From an uncultured Halomonas sp. (GTDB lineage: Bacteria > Pseudomonadota > Gammaproteobacteria > Pseudomonadales > Halomonadaceae), in contig NZ_CANLFS010000007.1 of assembly GCF_947490095.1 (NCBI RefSeq), positions 81,602-145,601 on the forward strand: a stretch of DNA of 64,000 nt, written 5' to 3'. Shown here in pieces: positions 8,024 to 16,538 of the stretch. Within the stretch, counting starts at the first letter, position 1, and each line of letters starts with the position of its first letter. The position numbers and the translations under genes were made by a program. Below the pieces are notes generated by a model. That model did no database searches. It had not been told where the DNA came from and was given only the letters and a program-made list of their open reading frames with translations.

Positions 8024-10054
8024 ATGCTTGGAAAACTCACACTCGAGGCTATTCCGTATCACGAGCCGATCATCATGATCGTGCTCGCGGCGGTCATCCT
8101 CGGTGGTGCAGCCGTCTTCGGCTTCATCACGCTCAAGAAGAAGTGGGCCTACCTGTGGAATGAGTGGTTCACCTCCGTCGATCACAAGAAGATCGGCATG
8201 ATGTACATCATCGTCGCGCTGGTGATGCTGATTCGTGGCTTCTCCGACGCGATCATGATGCGTTCCCAGCAGATGCTGGCTTCTACCGGTGGCCTGGGTT
8301 ACCTGCCACCCGAGCATTACGACCAGATCTTCACCGCCCACGGCGTGATCATGATCTTCTTCGTGGCGATGCCGCTGGTCATCGGCCTGATCAACATCGC
8401 CGTGCCGCTACAGATCGGCGCACGTGACGTGGCCTTCCCGTTCCTGAACTCGCTGAGCTTCTGGCTGTTCGTGGCCGGCGCGCTGCTGGTCAACATCTCC
8501 CTGGGCCTTGGCGAGTTCGCCAAGACCGGCTGGCTGGCCTATCCGCCATTGTCGGGGGCCAATTACAGTCCCGGGGTCGGCGTGGATTACTGGATATGGT
8601 CACTACAGATATCCGGGGTCGGTACCCTGCTGACAGGTGTCAACTTCGTCGCCACCATCCTCAAGATGCGTGCGCCGGGCATGAGCCTGATGAAGATGCC
8701 GGTCTTCACCTGGACCGCACTGTGTGCCAACGTCCTGATCATCGCGGCCTTCCCGATTCTGACCGCGACCATCGCGATGCTGACGCTCGATCGTTATCTT
8801 GATTTCCACTTCTTCACCAATGACCTTGGTGGGAACATGATGATGTACATCAACCTCATCTGGGCATGGGGCCATCCCGAGGTGTACATCCTGGTGCTGC
8901 CGGTCTTCGGTATCTTCTCCGAAGTCATCTCCACCTTCTCCAAGAAGAAGCTGTTCGGTTATACCTCGCTGGTATGGGCGACTGTCGTCATCACGATCCT
9001 GTCGTTCATCGTCTGGCTGCACCACTTCTTCACCATGGGGGCCGGCGCTAACGTGAACGCCTTCTTCGGTATCGCGACGATGATCATCTCGATTCCGACG
9101 GGCGTGAAGATCTTCAACTGGCTGTTCACCATGTACCGCGGCCGTGTCGAAATGACCTCTCCGGTGCTGTGGACCCTCGGCTTCATGGTCACCTTCACCG
9201 TCGGCGGCATGACCGGCGTTCTGCTGGCGGTACCCGGCGCGAATTACGTCCTGCACAACTCGCTGTTTCTGATCGCTCACTTCCACAATGTCATCATCGG
9301 TGGCGTGGTCTTCGGGGCGATGGCCGGTATCACCTACTGGTTCCCGAAAGCGACCGGCTTCATGCTCGACGAGAAGTGGGGCAAGCGTTCCTTCTGGTTC
9401 TGGATCACTGGCTTCTATCTCGCCTTCATGCCGCTGTACGTCCTCGGCTTCATGGGCATGACCCGTCGCCTGCAGCATGTCGATAATCCGCTGTGGGTGC
9501 CTTACCTGGTCGTCGCCTTCGTCGGCGCGGTCCTGATCCTGATCGGTATTACCTGCACCATCATCCAGATCGCGGTGAGCATCAAGAACCGCAAGGACCT
9601 CCAGGACACCACTGGCGATATCTGGGGTGGCCGTACGCTGGAGTGGAGCACCACCTCACCGGCGCCGTTCTACAACTTCGCTCATGAGCCGCAGATCTCT
9701 GAACGCGACGCGTTCTGGGAAATGAAGGAGCGGGGGATCGAGCAGGAGGCCAATCAGCCTTATGCACCGATCCATATGCCACGCAATGCGGCTGCCGGCG
9801 TGATCATCTCCGCCTTCAGCCTGGTGTTCGGTTTCGGACTGATCTGGCACATCTGGTGGTTGGCCGTGGTCGGGCTGGTCGGCATGGCGGCGAGCCTCAT
9901 CATGCGTACCTTCAACTATGACATCGACTACTACGTGTCCGTCGAGGAAGTGGAGCGCGTCGAGCGTGAAGGTCGCGAGCGTCGTGCCCGGCCCAGCGCC
10001 CGCACATCTAACGACACAGGGTTTCAGGGGGAATCATGGCAAGTAGCGCAGTGA
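8024..10054 (+). CDS. cyoB: Cytochrome o ubiquinol oxidase subunit I
   Basis: 676 residues, close to E. coli CyoB, with about 14-15 membrane helices. Heme-copper hallmarks are [11 protein letters not shown] (low-spin heme His), [12 protein letters not shown] (CuB His and cross-linked Tyr), HHFFTMG (two CuB His) and [12 protein letters not shown] (high-spin and low-spin heme His). This is the catalytic subunit carrying heme b, heme o3 and CuB. It starts 3 bases after the cyoA stop and overlaps cyoC by 19 bases, so it is tightly coupled. Nothing in it looks degenerate. Confidence 0.97.
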   Translation: MLGKLTLEAIPYHEPIIMIVLAAVILGGAAVFGFITLKKKWAYLWNEWFTSVDHKKIGMMYIIVALVMLIRGFSDAIMMRSQQMLASTGGLGYLPPEHYDQIFTAHGVIMIFFVAMPLVIGLINIAVPLQIGARDVAFPFLNSLSFWLFVAGALLVNISLGLGEFAKTGWLAYPPLSGANYSPGVGVDYWIWSLQISGVGTLLTGVNFVATILKMRAPGMSLMKMPVFTWTALCANVLIIAAFPILTATIAMLTLDRYLDFHFFTNDLGGNMMMYINLIWAWGHPEVYILVLPVFGIFSEVISTFSKKKLFGYTSLVWATVVITILSFIVWLHHFFTMGAGANVNAFFGIATMIISIPTGVKIFNWLFTMYRGRVEMTSPVLWTLGFMVTFTVGGMTGVLLAVPGANYVLHNSLFLIAHFHNVIIGGVVFGAMAGITYWFPKATGFMLDEKWGKRSFWFWITGFYLAFMPLYVLGFMGMTRRLQHVDNPLWVPYLVVAFVGAVLILIGITCTIIQIAVSIKNRKDLQDTTGDIWGGRTLEWSTTSPAPFYNFAHEPQISERDAFWEMKERGIEQEANQPYAPIHMPRNAAAGVIISAFSLVFGFGLIWHIWWLAVVGLVGMAASLIMRTFNYDIDYYVSVEEVERVEREGRERRARPSARTSNDTGFQGESWQVAQ

Positions 10055-10662
10055 CATCTCATGATGGGGCGCACGGCGCCCATGACGATCACGAGCATCA
10101 CGATACCAACGGCCTGAAGGTCTTCGGTTTCTGGCTCTATCTGCTGAGCGATTGCATCCTGTTCGCGATGCTGTTCGCCAGCTATGTGGTACTCAGCCAG
10201 GCCTATGCCGGTGGCCCAACGGGCGCCGATATCTTCGAGCTCGACTTCGTGCTGGTCGAAACGGCACTGCTGCTGGCCTCGAGCTTCACCTACGGCCTGG
10301 CGATGCTGGGCATGAACCGCGGAGACAGCTCCGCGGTGACCAAGTGGCTGATGATCACCTTCGCCTGTGGTGTCGGCTTCATCGCGATGGAACTCTATGA
10401 GTTCCATCACCTGATCGTGAGCGGCCATGGTCCGGACAAGTCCGCGTTCCTGTCAGCCTTCTTCACGCTGGTCGGTACCCACGGCCTGCACGTTACCGTC
10501 GGCCTGGTCTGGATGGCGCTGTTGATCCTCCAGATCAAGCAGAAGGGCCTGACGGAAGTGCATCGCGGTCGCCTGATGATGCTCAGCCTGTTCTGGCACT
10601 TCCTGGACGTCATCTGGATCTGTGTCTTCACCGTCGTCTATCTCACAGGAGTGATGCTATGA
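10036..10662 (+). CDS. cyoC: Cytochrome o ubiquinol oxidase subunit III
   Basis: 208 residues, COX3 family, five membrane helices. The family's Glu/His-rich helix [16 protein letters not shown] and [14 protein letters not shown] are present. The N-terminal ~25 residues are strikingly His/Asp-rich ([17 protein letters not shown]). Its ATG lies inside the end of cyoB, and its stop overlaps the cyoD start in ATGA (10659-10662), implying coupled translation. The subunit is structural and stabilises the oxidase core. Confidence 0.95.
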   Translation: MASSAVTSHDGAHGAHDDHEHHDTNGLKVFGFWLYLLSDCILFAMLFASYVVLSQAYAGGPTGADIFELDFVLVETALLLASSFTYGLAMLGMNRGDSSAVTKWLMITFACGVGFIAMELYEFHHLIVSGHGPDKSAFLSAFFTLVGTHGLHVTVGLVWMALLILQIKQKGLTEVHRGRLMMLSLFWHFLDVIWICVFTVVYLTGVML

Positions 10663-10988
10663 GCCATGCCAGCAATGATCACAACGACAGCCACGGCAGC
10701 GTCAAGCAGTATGTGACGGGCCTGGTCCTCTCCATCATCCTGACCCTCATCCCCTTCGGGATGGTGATGATGATGGACGACCCGGGGAACGGCGTGATCT
10801 GGGCCGTCTACGGCTTTGCCATCGCTCAGATCCTCGTGCAGCTGTACTTCTTCCTGCACCTGGACGGCTCCAAGGAGCAGAGCTGGAATGTCATGGCCAT
10901 GCTGTTCACCCTGGTGATCGTGGCGATCGTCGTGGGTGGCTCCATGTGGATCATGATCGAGCTGAACCAGAACATGATGCCCATCTGA
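10659..10988 (+). CDS. cyoD: Cytochrome o ubiquinol oxidase subunit IV
   Basis: 109 residues with three membrane helices; COX4-pro family ([21 protein letters not shown] is diagnostic). The N-terminus is again His/Asn/Asp-rich ([14 protein letters not shown]). The start overlaps the cyoC stop. It is a small assembly subunit of the bo3 oxidase. Confidence 0.95.
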   Translation: MSHASNDHNDSHGSVKQYVTGLVLSIILTLIPFGMVMMMDDPGNGVIWAVYGFAIAQILVQLYFFLHLDGSKEQSWNVMAMLFTLVIVAIVVGGSMWIMIELNQNMMPI

Positions 10989-10992
10989 TAGC

Positions 10993-11856
10993 GTGAGCCT
11001 GATGATCAAGGACTATCTGCGTACCACCAAGCCGGGCATTATCTTCGGCAACCTGATCACCGTCAGCGGCGGCTTCTTTCTCGCCTCCGGTGGTGAGGTG
11101 GATTGGGCGCTGTTCATCGCCACCCTGGTCGGGGTGGCGTTGATCGTGGCCTCTGGCTGTGTGTTCAACAACTGCATCGACTGCGATATCGACCGCCACA
11201 TGGCACGAACCCAGGGCCGTGCCCTGGTGCAGGGCAACATCTCGCTGAGGGGGGCCTTCGTCTTCGGCAGCGTGCTGGGGCTCGCAGGCTTCTGGCTGCT
11301 GGCCGCGATGACCAATCTCATGGCGTTGATCGTCGTGGGGCTGGGCTTCGTGATCTACGTCGGGGCCTACAGCATGTGGCTCAAGCGTGGCTCGGTGTAT
11401 GGCACCCTCATCGGTTCGCTGTCCGGGGCTGCGCCCCCGGTGGTCGGCTACCTGGCCGTCACCGGCCAGGCGGACATGGGGGCGCTGCTGCTGTTGATCA
11501 TCTTCAGCATGTGGCAGATGCCGCATTCCTATGCGATTACCATGTTCCGCGTCGATGACTATCGGGCGGCCAATATTCCGGTGCTCCCGATCGCCCGAGG
11601 CATGGAGCATGCCAAGCGTGTCGTGACCGGGTACATTGCCGGTTTCATCCCGGTGTCGCTGCTGCTGACACTATGGGGCTACACCGGCATCTGGTATCTG
11701 GCGGTCGCGATCGTTACGGGTGGCTGGTGGCTGTATCTGGCCGCCTGGCGCCTCAAGGACCAGCCCGATACCGCCTGGGCACGCAAGCTGTTCGGCTTCT
11801 CCATCATCATCGTCATGGCGCTCAGCCTGATGATGAGCCTGGATACCCAGCTCTAG
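10993..11856 (+). CDS. cyoE: Protoheme IX farnesyltransferase (heme O synthase)
   Basis: 287 residues, UbiA-superfamily prenyltransferase with about nine membrane helices. The first Asp-rich motif is [18 protein letters not shown] and the second loop contains [16 protein letters not shown]. It farnesylates heme B to heme O for CyoB. A GTG start at 10993 is used, 4 bases after the cyoD stop; an ATG at 11002 (MIKDYLRTT) is the alternative. Last gene of the operon; the right copy of the flanking direct repeat begins about 210 bases downstream. Confidence 0.95.
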   Translation: MSLMIKDYLRTTKPGIIFGNLITVSGGFFLASGGEVDWALFIATLVGVALIVASGCVFNNCIDCDIDRHMARTQGRALVQGNISLRGAFVFGSVLGLAGFWLLAAMTNLMALIVVGLGFVIYVGAYSMWLKRGSVYGTLIGSLSGAAPPVVGYLAVTGQADMGALLLLIIFSMWQMPHSYAITMFRVDDYRAANIPVLPIARGMEHAKRVVTGYIAGFIPVSLLLTLWGYTGIWYLAVAIVTGGWWLYLAAWRLKDQPDTAWARKLFGFSIIIVMALSLMMSLDTQL

Positions 11857-12054
11857 CCCAGCCGTAGAGCGTCCTTCACGACCCCTCAAGCGGGCTTCCC
11901 GCAGGATGCTTCTTGACTCTCCTCGCCCCCACGCTCTTGGTCCTCTATCCCGGCCGTCTCCGGGCACGGCAGTATTTGGCGGAGGAGCAGGACGAGGAAC
12001 CTGAGAGCCAACGGGAGGTTATCCCGGTGCAGTGAAGGAAAATGGCTGGACGAC

Positions 12055-12924
12055 TCACGGGGCGCCGGTGATCACCCGCAAGGCGCCCTCGTCGATGCGG
12101 GCCTGGAGCTCGTCGGCCTTGCCTAGCTGCTCGCCGTCGGCGGTCACTCGGCGCTCGGACGTCATCTGGATTCGGCAGACGGTGGTGTTGACTTGCCACA
12201 CGCTGTCGTCGTCCGCCGGCGTCTTGCCGCTCAGACGAGTGGACAGGAAGGCGCGCAACAGCTGCCACCAGGGACGAGGGCGCACGGCGACGAGGGTCAG
12301 TTGGCCGTTGTGTGGCGAGGCGCCGGGTACCTGGGTTCCGCCGCCGAAGAAGGCCCCCGAGGCGATGGCCAAGGATAGCCAGCGCTCTTCGCTGCGCTGG
12401 TTATCCGTCTCGATGCTGGCCTTGAAGCCACGCATGAGGCCCAGGCGCCTCAGCTGCGGCAGCATGGCGGCATAGCTGAAGCGGCCTAGCCAGCGCTTGA
12501 GGCGTGTGGAGGCCTGGGTGGTGGGCAGGGTGCCGAGGCCGATATGTACCACGTTAAGAAACAGTCGGTCGTCGAGCCAGCCGACATCGACCCGCGCTAC
12601 ACGAGCCTTGGCCGTCACTCGGCAGAGGGCGTCCGGGTCTTCCGGCAGGTTGAGGTTGCGGGCGAAGTCGTTGGCGGTGCCGGAGGGCAGTATGCCGAGA
12701 GTGGCACCGCACTCGAGGCATGCCTTGGCGGCCCGGTTGACGCTGCCGTCTCCCCCGGCGACCAGCACGGTATCGCCGGCCTCGAGGTCCTTGTCCCAGT
12801 CTTCCCCGCCCAGGTCGCGTACCCGCAGGGAGGTGATGCCGGCGCGCTCGAGGCGCGGCACCCAGAAGTCGGCCCCGCGGTCGCCGCCGCCGGCTTTCGT
12901 GTTGGCAATCAACCAGTGGCGCAT
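12055..12924 (-). CDS. YegS/DagK-type lipid kinase
   Basis: 289-residue diacylglycerol-kinase-fold protein. The nucleotide-binding motif is VAGGDGSVNRAAKA (residues ~55-68), then GILPSGTANDFARNL and the C-terminal ADGEQLG motif. The family phosphorylates diacylglycerol, phosphatidylglycerol or sphingoid lipids in the cytoplasm; the substrate is unassigned. It is convergent with cyoE. Its last 72 coding bases (12065-12136) are duplicated at 6498-6569 on the far side of the cyo operon. No obvious strong ribosome site precedes the ATG; the N-terminus MRHWLIANTKAGGG matches the family. Confidence 0.88.
   Translation of the reverse strand: MRHWLIANTKAGGGDRGADFWVPRLERAGITSLRVRDLGGEDWDKDLEAGDTVLVAGGDGSVNRAAKACLECGATLGILPSGTANDFARNLNLPEDPDALCRVTAKARVARVDVGWLDDRLFLNVVHIGLGTLPTTQASTRLKRWLGRFSYAAMLPQLRRLGLMRGFKASIETDNQRSEERWLSLAIASGAFFGGGTQVPGASPHNGQLTLVAVRPRPWWQLLRAFLSTRLSGKTPADDDSVWQVNTTVCRIQMTSERRVTADGEQLGKADELQARIDEGALRVITGAP
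12065..12136. repeat. Right copy of a 72-bp direct repeat flanking the cyo operon
   Basis: This is the 3' coding end of the lipid kinase. It matches 6498-6569 at 68 of 72 positions in the same orientation. Confidence 0.85.
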
Positions 12925-13110
12925 TCGTGAATCCTTTCCGGCGTCGAAGACCCTGAAAAACCAGTATAACGGGGAGGCCCTGGCAACGGTATGTCGTCAT
13001 TTGCCGACGTTCTGTAGTGGAACTTTGCACATTTGTCACTTGATACATCGTCGTAGAGCGAGCACACTTATTGGTGTTAGGAAACAGTGTTCATTAATAA
13101 GGAGTGCGCC

Positions 13111-13611
13111 ATGAAGCCTCTTACCCTCGCCGCTGTAACTTCCGTCTTTCTTGCCGCCGGTGCAACCGCCGCCCAGGCTCAGCAGCTCGTTTATCCCCAG
13201 GGCTATGTGGGCGGTGACGCCATGTTCTGGGAGCTCGACCCCGAGGGGCCAGCCGATAGCCGTGACAGCGTGGGCCTGCGAGTCAACGGCGGCCTGCAGT
13301 TCAATGATTACCTCGCCGTGGAAGGCCACCTGGGGGGTGGCGGCTCCGATGGCGCCGTCGAGCTGGACTCCCTGGTAGGCCTCTATGCCAAGGGCATCCT
13401 GCCGGTCTCTCAGGAGTTCCGCCTCTATGGCCTGGCCGGCATGACCGAGGTGGACAGTGATGTCGATAGTGAATCCGGCTTCTCCTACGGCGCCGGTGCC
13501 GAATTCGATGTGGCACCCAATGTGTCCCTGGGTGCCGACTACATTCGCTACCTGGACGAAGATCAATATACCTTCGACGCGGCCAGCGTAGGGGTACGCT
13601 ATCGCTTCTGA
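13111..13611 (+). CDS. Small outer-membrane beta-barrel protein
   Basis: 166 residues. A cleavable signal peptide (MKPLTLAAVTSVFLAAG, cut after AAQA near residue 23) precedes alternating amphipathic strands and a C-terminal aromatic (VGVRYRF), the outer-membrane insertion signature. It resembles 8-strand OmpA/OmpX-like barrels; no OmpA peptidoglycan domain is present. The protein is strongly acidic, fitting a halophile. The start at 13111 was chosen because AAGGAG (13099-13104) lies 6 bases upstream; codons back to 13087 are in frame but would precede the signal peptide. Monocistronic, with a terminator after it. Ligand or pore function is unknown. Confidence 0.8.
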   Translation: MKPLTLAAVTSVFLAAGATAAQAQQLVYPQGYVGGDAMFWELDPEGPADSRDSVGLRVNGGLQFNDYLAVEGHLGGGGSDGAVELDSLVGLYAKGILPVSQEFRLYGLAGMTEVDSDVDSESGFSYGAGAEFDVAPNVSLGADYIRYLDEDQYTFDAASVGVRYRF

Positions 13612-13635
13612 GCGTGACTGATGCGAGTCGGATAA

Positions 13636-13669
13636 AGAGCGCCCCGCTGCCCAGGCAGCGGGGCGCTCT
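13636..13669. terminator. Bidirectional terminator hairpin
   Basis: Perfect 16-bp arms (13636-13651 and 13654-13669), core GCCCCGCTGCC/GGCAGCGGGGC, between the convergent barrel gene and tenA. Confidence 0.75.
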
Positions 13670-13699
13670 GCATCATGGACGTGGAGGAAGGCGAAGGCC

Positions 13700-14368
13700 T
13701 TAGAGGCTTTGGTCGAGCCCCATCTGCCAGAAGTCGATTTCCAGGCGGGTGGCATCACGGAAGATGCTCGCCAGCTGGGCGAAACGCTCGGGCGTGACGT
13801 CGGCCAGGCGGGCATCGAGCCAGGCGATCTCGTCATGCGTGGCGGCCTGGAATTCATCGCTTGAATACATCTGCAGCCATTTCTCGAAGGGGTTGGCGTC
13901 TCCGCGCACGGTGAAGGGCTGCTTGGCCTGCCACCGGGAGATGGCGCCATAGCCTACCAGGCAGGGCGCCAGGGCCACGTGCATATCGAGCAGATCGCCG
14001 CGGTTGCCGGTATCCAGCACATAGCGGGTATAGGCCATGGTCGCCCTGGCCTCCGGCAAGCCGGCCAGGTCGGCCTCCGAGATGCCCCATTCACGACAGT
14101 AGTCGATATGCAGGCCAAGCTCGACATCGATGATGGTCTTGAGGCCCTCGAGGCCATGGCGTAGCTCGGTGATGTCGCGGCTCTTGTAGACGGCCAGGGC
14201 GTAGGCGCGTCCGAAATGGATCAGAAACAGATAGTCCTGCTTCAGGTAGTGGCGAAATGCCTCATCCGGCAGGGTGCCGGCGGCCAGCTGACGCACGAAG
14301 TCGTGTTCGATATAGGCGCGCCAATCGTCGTGGCAGGCTTGGGTCAGGTCGTGAAACTGGTAGCTCAT
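13700..14368 (-). CDS. tenA: Thiaminase II / aminopyrimidine aminohydrolase (TenA family)
   Basis: 222 residues, all-helical TenA fold. It hydrolyses 4-amino-5-aminomethyl-2-methylpyrimidine to the hydroxymethyl form, salvaging the pyrimidine half of thiamine. The active-site Cys is in HVALAPCLVGYG, with Asp/Tyr residues in RHYLKQDYLFL and IIDVELGLHIDY. Two adjacent ATGs (14371, 14368) follow GGAGG; 14368 gives the better spacing (4 bases). A TPP riboswitch on the same strand lies between the promoter and the start (14450-14550), so expression is expected to fall when TPP is abundant. No other thi gene is adjacent. Confidence 0.9.
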   Translation of the reverse strand: MSYQFHDLTQACHDDWRAYIEHDFVRQLAAGTLPDEAFRHYLKQDYLFLIHFGRAYALAVYKSRDITELRHGLEGLKTIIDVELGLHIDYCREWGISEADLAGLPEARATMAYTRYVLDTGNRGDLLDMHVALAPCLVGYGAISRWQAKQPFTVRGDANPFEKWLQMYSSDEFQAATHDEIAWLDARLADVTPERFAQLASIFRDATRLEIDFWQMGLDQSL

Positions 14369-14449
14369 CATGCCTCCGGTCAGGGAAGGTGATCCGGAGC
14401 GGGGCGTGGGGACGGGTAGGGGGCAGGAAGTGGCCATGCTACCGCTTGA

Positions 14450-14550
14450 TCCCTACGCCGGTACTAGCCGGATCAGGTTCAACGGGCTTCGCCGTGATGA
14501 CAATGATGGACTGTCATATGGCGATCTCAGCCGGCTCCACCGGCACCCCG
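14450..14550 (-). promoter_or_regulatory. TPP riboswitch (THI-box) upstream of tenA
   Basis: Read on the minus strand the segment contains the conserved THI-box blocks in order: GGGGTGCCGG, GGCTGAGATC, a variable arm, ACCTGATCCGGCTAGTACCG, and closing GCGTAGGGA. Spacing fits the two-helix TPP aptamer. It lies about 80 bases upstream of the tenA start; the intervening GC-rich sequence could mask the ribosome site. Confidence 0.93.
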
Positions 14551-14576
14551 TCAAGCGAGCCTTCTACTCTAGCACC

Positions 14577-16538
14577 CTAGCGTTTCCTTGCCACCTTTCG
14601 GCGGCGGGCCGGTGTGTTACGCCTCGCCGTGTATCGCGAGGCCTGGTGGTCGAACGCCGAGAAGGACTGTATCGGCATCTCGTCGGGAAGCTCTTCCGGT
14701 GGTGGCACAAGGGAGGCCTGACCGGTCGCGGCTGGTTGTCTCGCCAGCTCGCGAAGGACCACGGGAGGGTGCGTCTCGCTGGGCACCAGCAGCAGGCCGG
14801 CGCGACGCAGGCTACGCCCCAGGGTCAGGCTGCTGCTCCAGCGCACCAGTGGCGCGGACAGCAGGAGTCCCAGCCATACCGGTGTCAGCCACCAGAAGAA
14901 GACGGGGGTGTACCACCAGGTAATGACGGCCCAGAGCAGCCCGACCAGGGTCGCCTGCCAGGTATGACGCCAGGCCTCTTGCCAGGGAACGGCGCGCCCC
15001 TCGCGCGACTGAGGGTCCCAGGCCACGGTGCGTCCGCCGAGCACGCCGATGACGAATCGACTGTGAAATATCATCATCATGGGCGCGATCAGCATGGCGA
15101 AGAGTGCCTCCAACAGCACGCTGGCCGCGAGGCGAGAGCGCCCGCCGAACTCCGCAGGACGTCGCCTCAGTGCCAGTATCAGCCCCAGCACCTTGGGCAT
15201 CAGCAGCATGGCCAGGGTGCCGGCCAGCAGAGGCATGATCAGGGGGGGAGGGGCGAGGGGCCAGTCGGGGAACAGCTGGGCATCGGAGGTAAAGAAGTTC
15301 GGCTCGGTGAGGGCGCGGGTCAGGGCGTCTGCCGTGCTGACCGCCAGGATCCCCAACCAGATCAGCGAGGCGATGTAGGCCAGGGCGCCGAACAGGAAAT
15401 GCAGGCGGCTCATGGCGTGCAGGCCTCGCCCGAAGAGCAGGCGCAGATGCTGGAGATTACCCTGAACCCAGCGTCGGTCGCGCTTGGCGAAGTCGAGCAG
15501 ATGGCTGGGCATTTCCTCGTAGCTGCCGGCGAGGTCGGTCTGCATCTGGACCTGCCAGCCGGCCCGGCGCAGCAAGGCGGCTTCGACAAAGTCATGGCTA
15601 AGGATTTCGCCCCCCAGTGGCGGGTCGCCCGGCAGGTTAGGTAGCCCACAGCTTTCCATGAAGGCTCGGGTTCGCAGGATGGCGTTATGGCCAAAGTAGT
15701 TGGCGGCATCGGCGTGCCAGAAGCTTAGTCCCGCCGCCAGCATGGGCGCATAGAGAGAGGCAGCCAGCTGGTTGGCGCGACCGAACAGGCTGTCCTGACG
15801 CACCGGGATCGGCACCGTTTGCAGCAGCCCCAGGCGTGGATTGGCCTGCATGGCATCGATCAACGAGACGATGCTGGCGCCGGTCATCAGGCTATCGGCA
15901 TCCAATACCAGCATGAAATCGTAGCGGCGGCCCCAGCGTTGGCAGAACTCGGCCAGGTTGCCGGCCTTGCGGCCGACGTTGCTGTTGCGATGGCGATAAT
16001 GCACGTCGCACTGCCCGGCCAACCGTGCCTGGAGGGCGGCTACCTGGGCCGTCTCGTCGGCGATGATGGCGTCGTCGGTGCTGTCACTGAGTATAAAGGC
16101 CTCGATCTGCCGCTCGGGGGCGTCATTGGGCAGGTCGCGGCAGGTGGCCTCCAGGCCGGCGACCACCCGGGCCACGTCCTCATTGTGGATCGGCATGGCC
16201 AAGACGGTTCGCGACCGAGTGCCGGAGGGGGAGGCCACCGGCCGGCGTCTCGACAGGGTGACCGGGTCGCGACGGGTTAGCGTCAGTATGAAGCCGATCA
16301 CCGCACTCCAGAAGGCGATGGTGATCCAGCCAAAGGTGATCGTGAATAGCCCCAGGATGATGAGCTCCAGGGGAGACACACCCCCCACGATCAGGATCCG
16401 AAACATGGCCCAGACACCCAGGGCGACGGTCCCCGCGAAGAGCAGGGCAAAGAGCAGGCGGCGCGTCCCGCGCCAGGGCGGCGGTGTCGAGTCGGCCGGG
16501 GGGCAGGGATCAGCGGAGCGCATCGGGGTACCAGACAT
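14577..16538 (-). CDS. opgH: Osmoregulated periplasmic glucan glucosyltransferase
   Basis: 653-residue GT2 processive membrane glucosyltransferase. N-terminal membrane helices (about 28-95) are followed by a cytoplasmic catalytic domain: LAMPIHNEDVARVVAGLEAT, LVLDADSLMTG (metal DxD), GEILSHDFVEAALLRRAGW and the acceptor motif KRDRRWVQGN. A C-terminal membrane block follows. It polymerises UDP-glucose into the beta-1,2-linked backbone and exports it. It is somewhat shorter than E. coli OpgH, lacking part of the long N-terminal extension. Its start (16538) lies inside the end of opgG, a 29-base overlap. The Arg/Lys-rich C-terminus is cytoplasmic. Confidence 0.94.
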   Translation of the reverse strand: MSGTPMRSADPCPPADSTPPPWRGTRRLLFALLFAGTVALGVWAMFRILIVGGVSPLELIILGLFTITFGWITIAFWSAVIGFILTLTRRDPVTLSRRRPVASPSGTRSRTVLAMPIHNEDVARVVAGLEATCRDLPNDAPERQIEAFILSDSTDDAIIADETAQVAALQARLAGQCDVHYRHRNSNVGRKAGNLAEFCQRWGRRYDFMLVLDADSLMTGASIVSLIDAMQANPRLGLLQTVPIPVRQDSLFGRANQLAASLYAPMLAAGLSFWHADAANYFGHNAILRTRAFMESCGLPNLPGDPPLGGEILSHDFVEAALLRRAGWQVQMQTDLAGSYEEMPSHLLDFAKRDRRWVQGNLQHLRLLFGRGLHAMSRLHFLFGALAYIASLIWLGILAVSTADALTRALTEPNFFTSDAQLFPDWPLAPPPLIMPLLAGTLAMLLMPKVLGLILALRRRPAEFGGRSRLAASVLLEALFAMLIAPMMMIFHSRFVIGVLGGRTVAWDPQSREGRAVPWQEAWRHTWQATLVGLLWAVITWWYTPVFFWWLTPVWLGLLLSAPLVRWSSSLTLGRSLRRAGLLLVPSETHPPVVLRELARQPAATGQASLVPPPEELPDEMPIQSFSAFDHQASRYTARRNTPARRRKVARKR

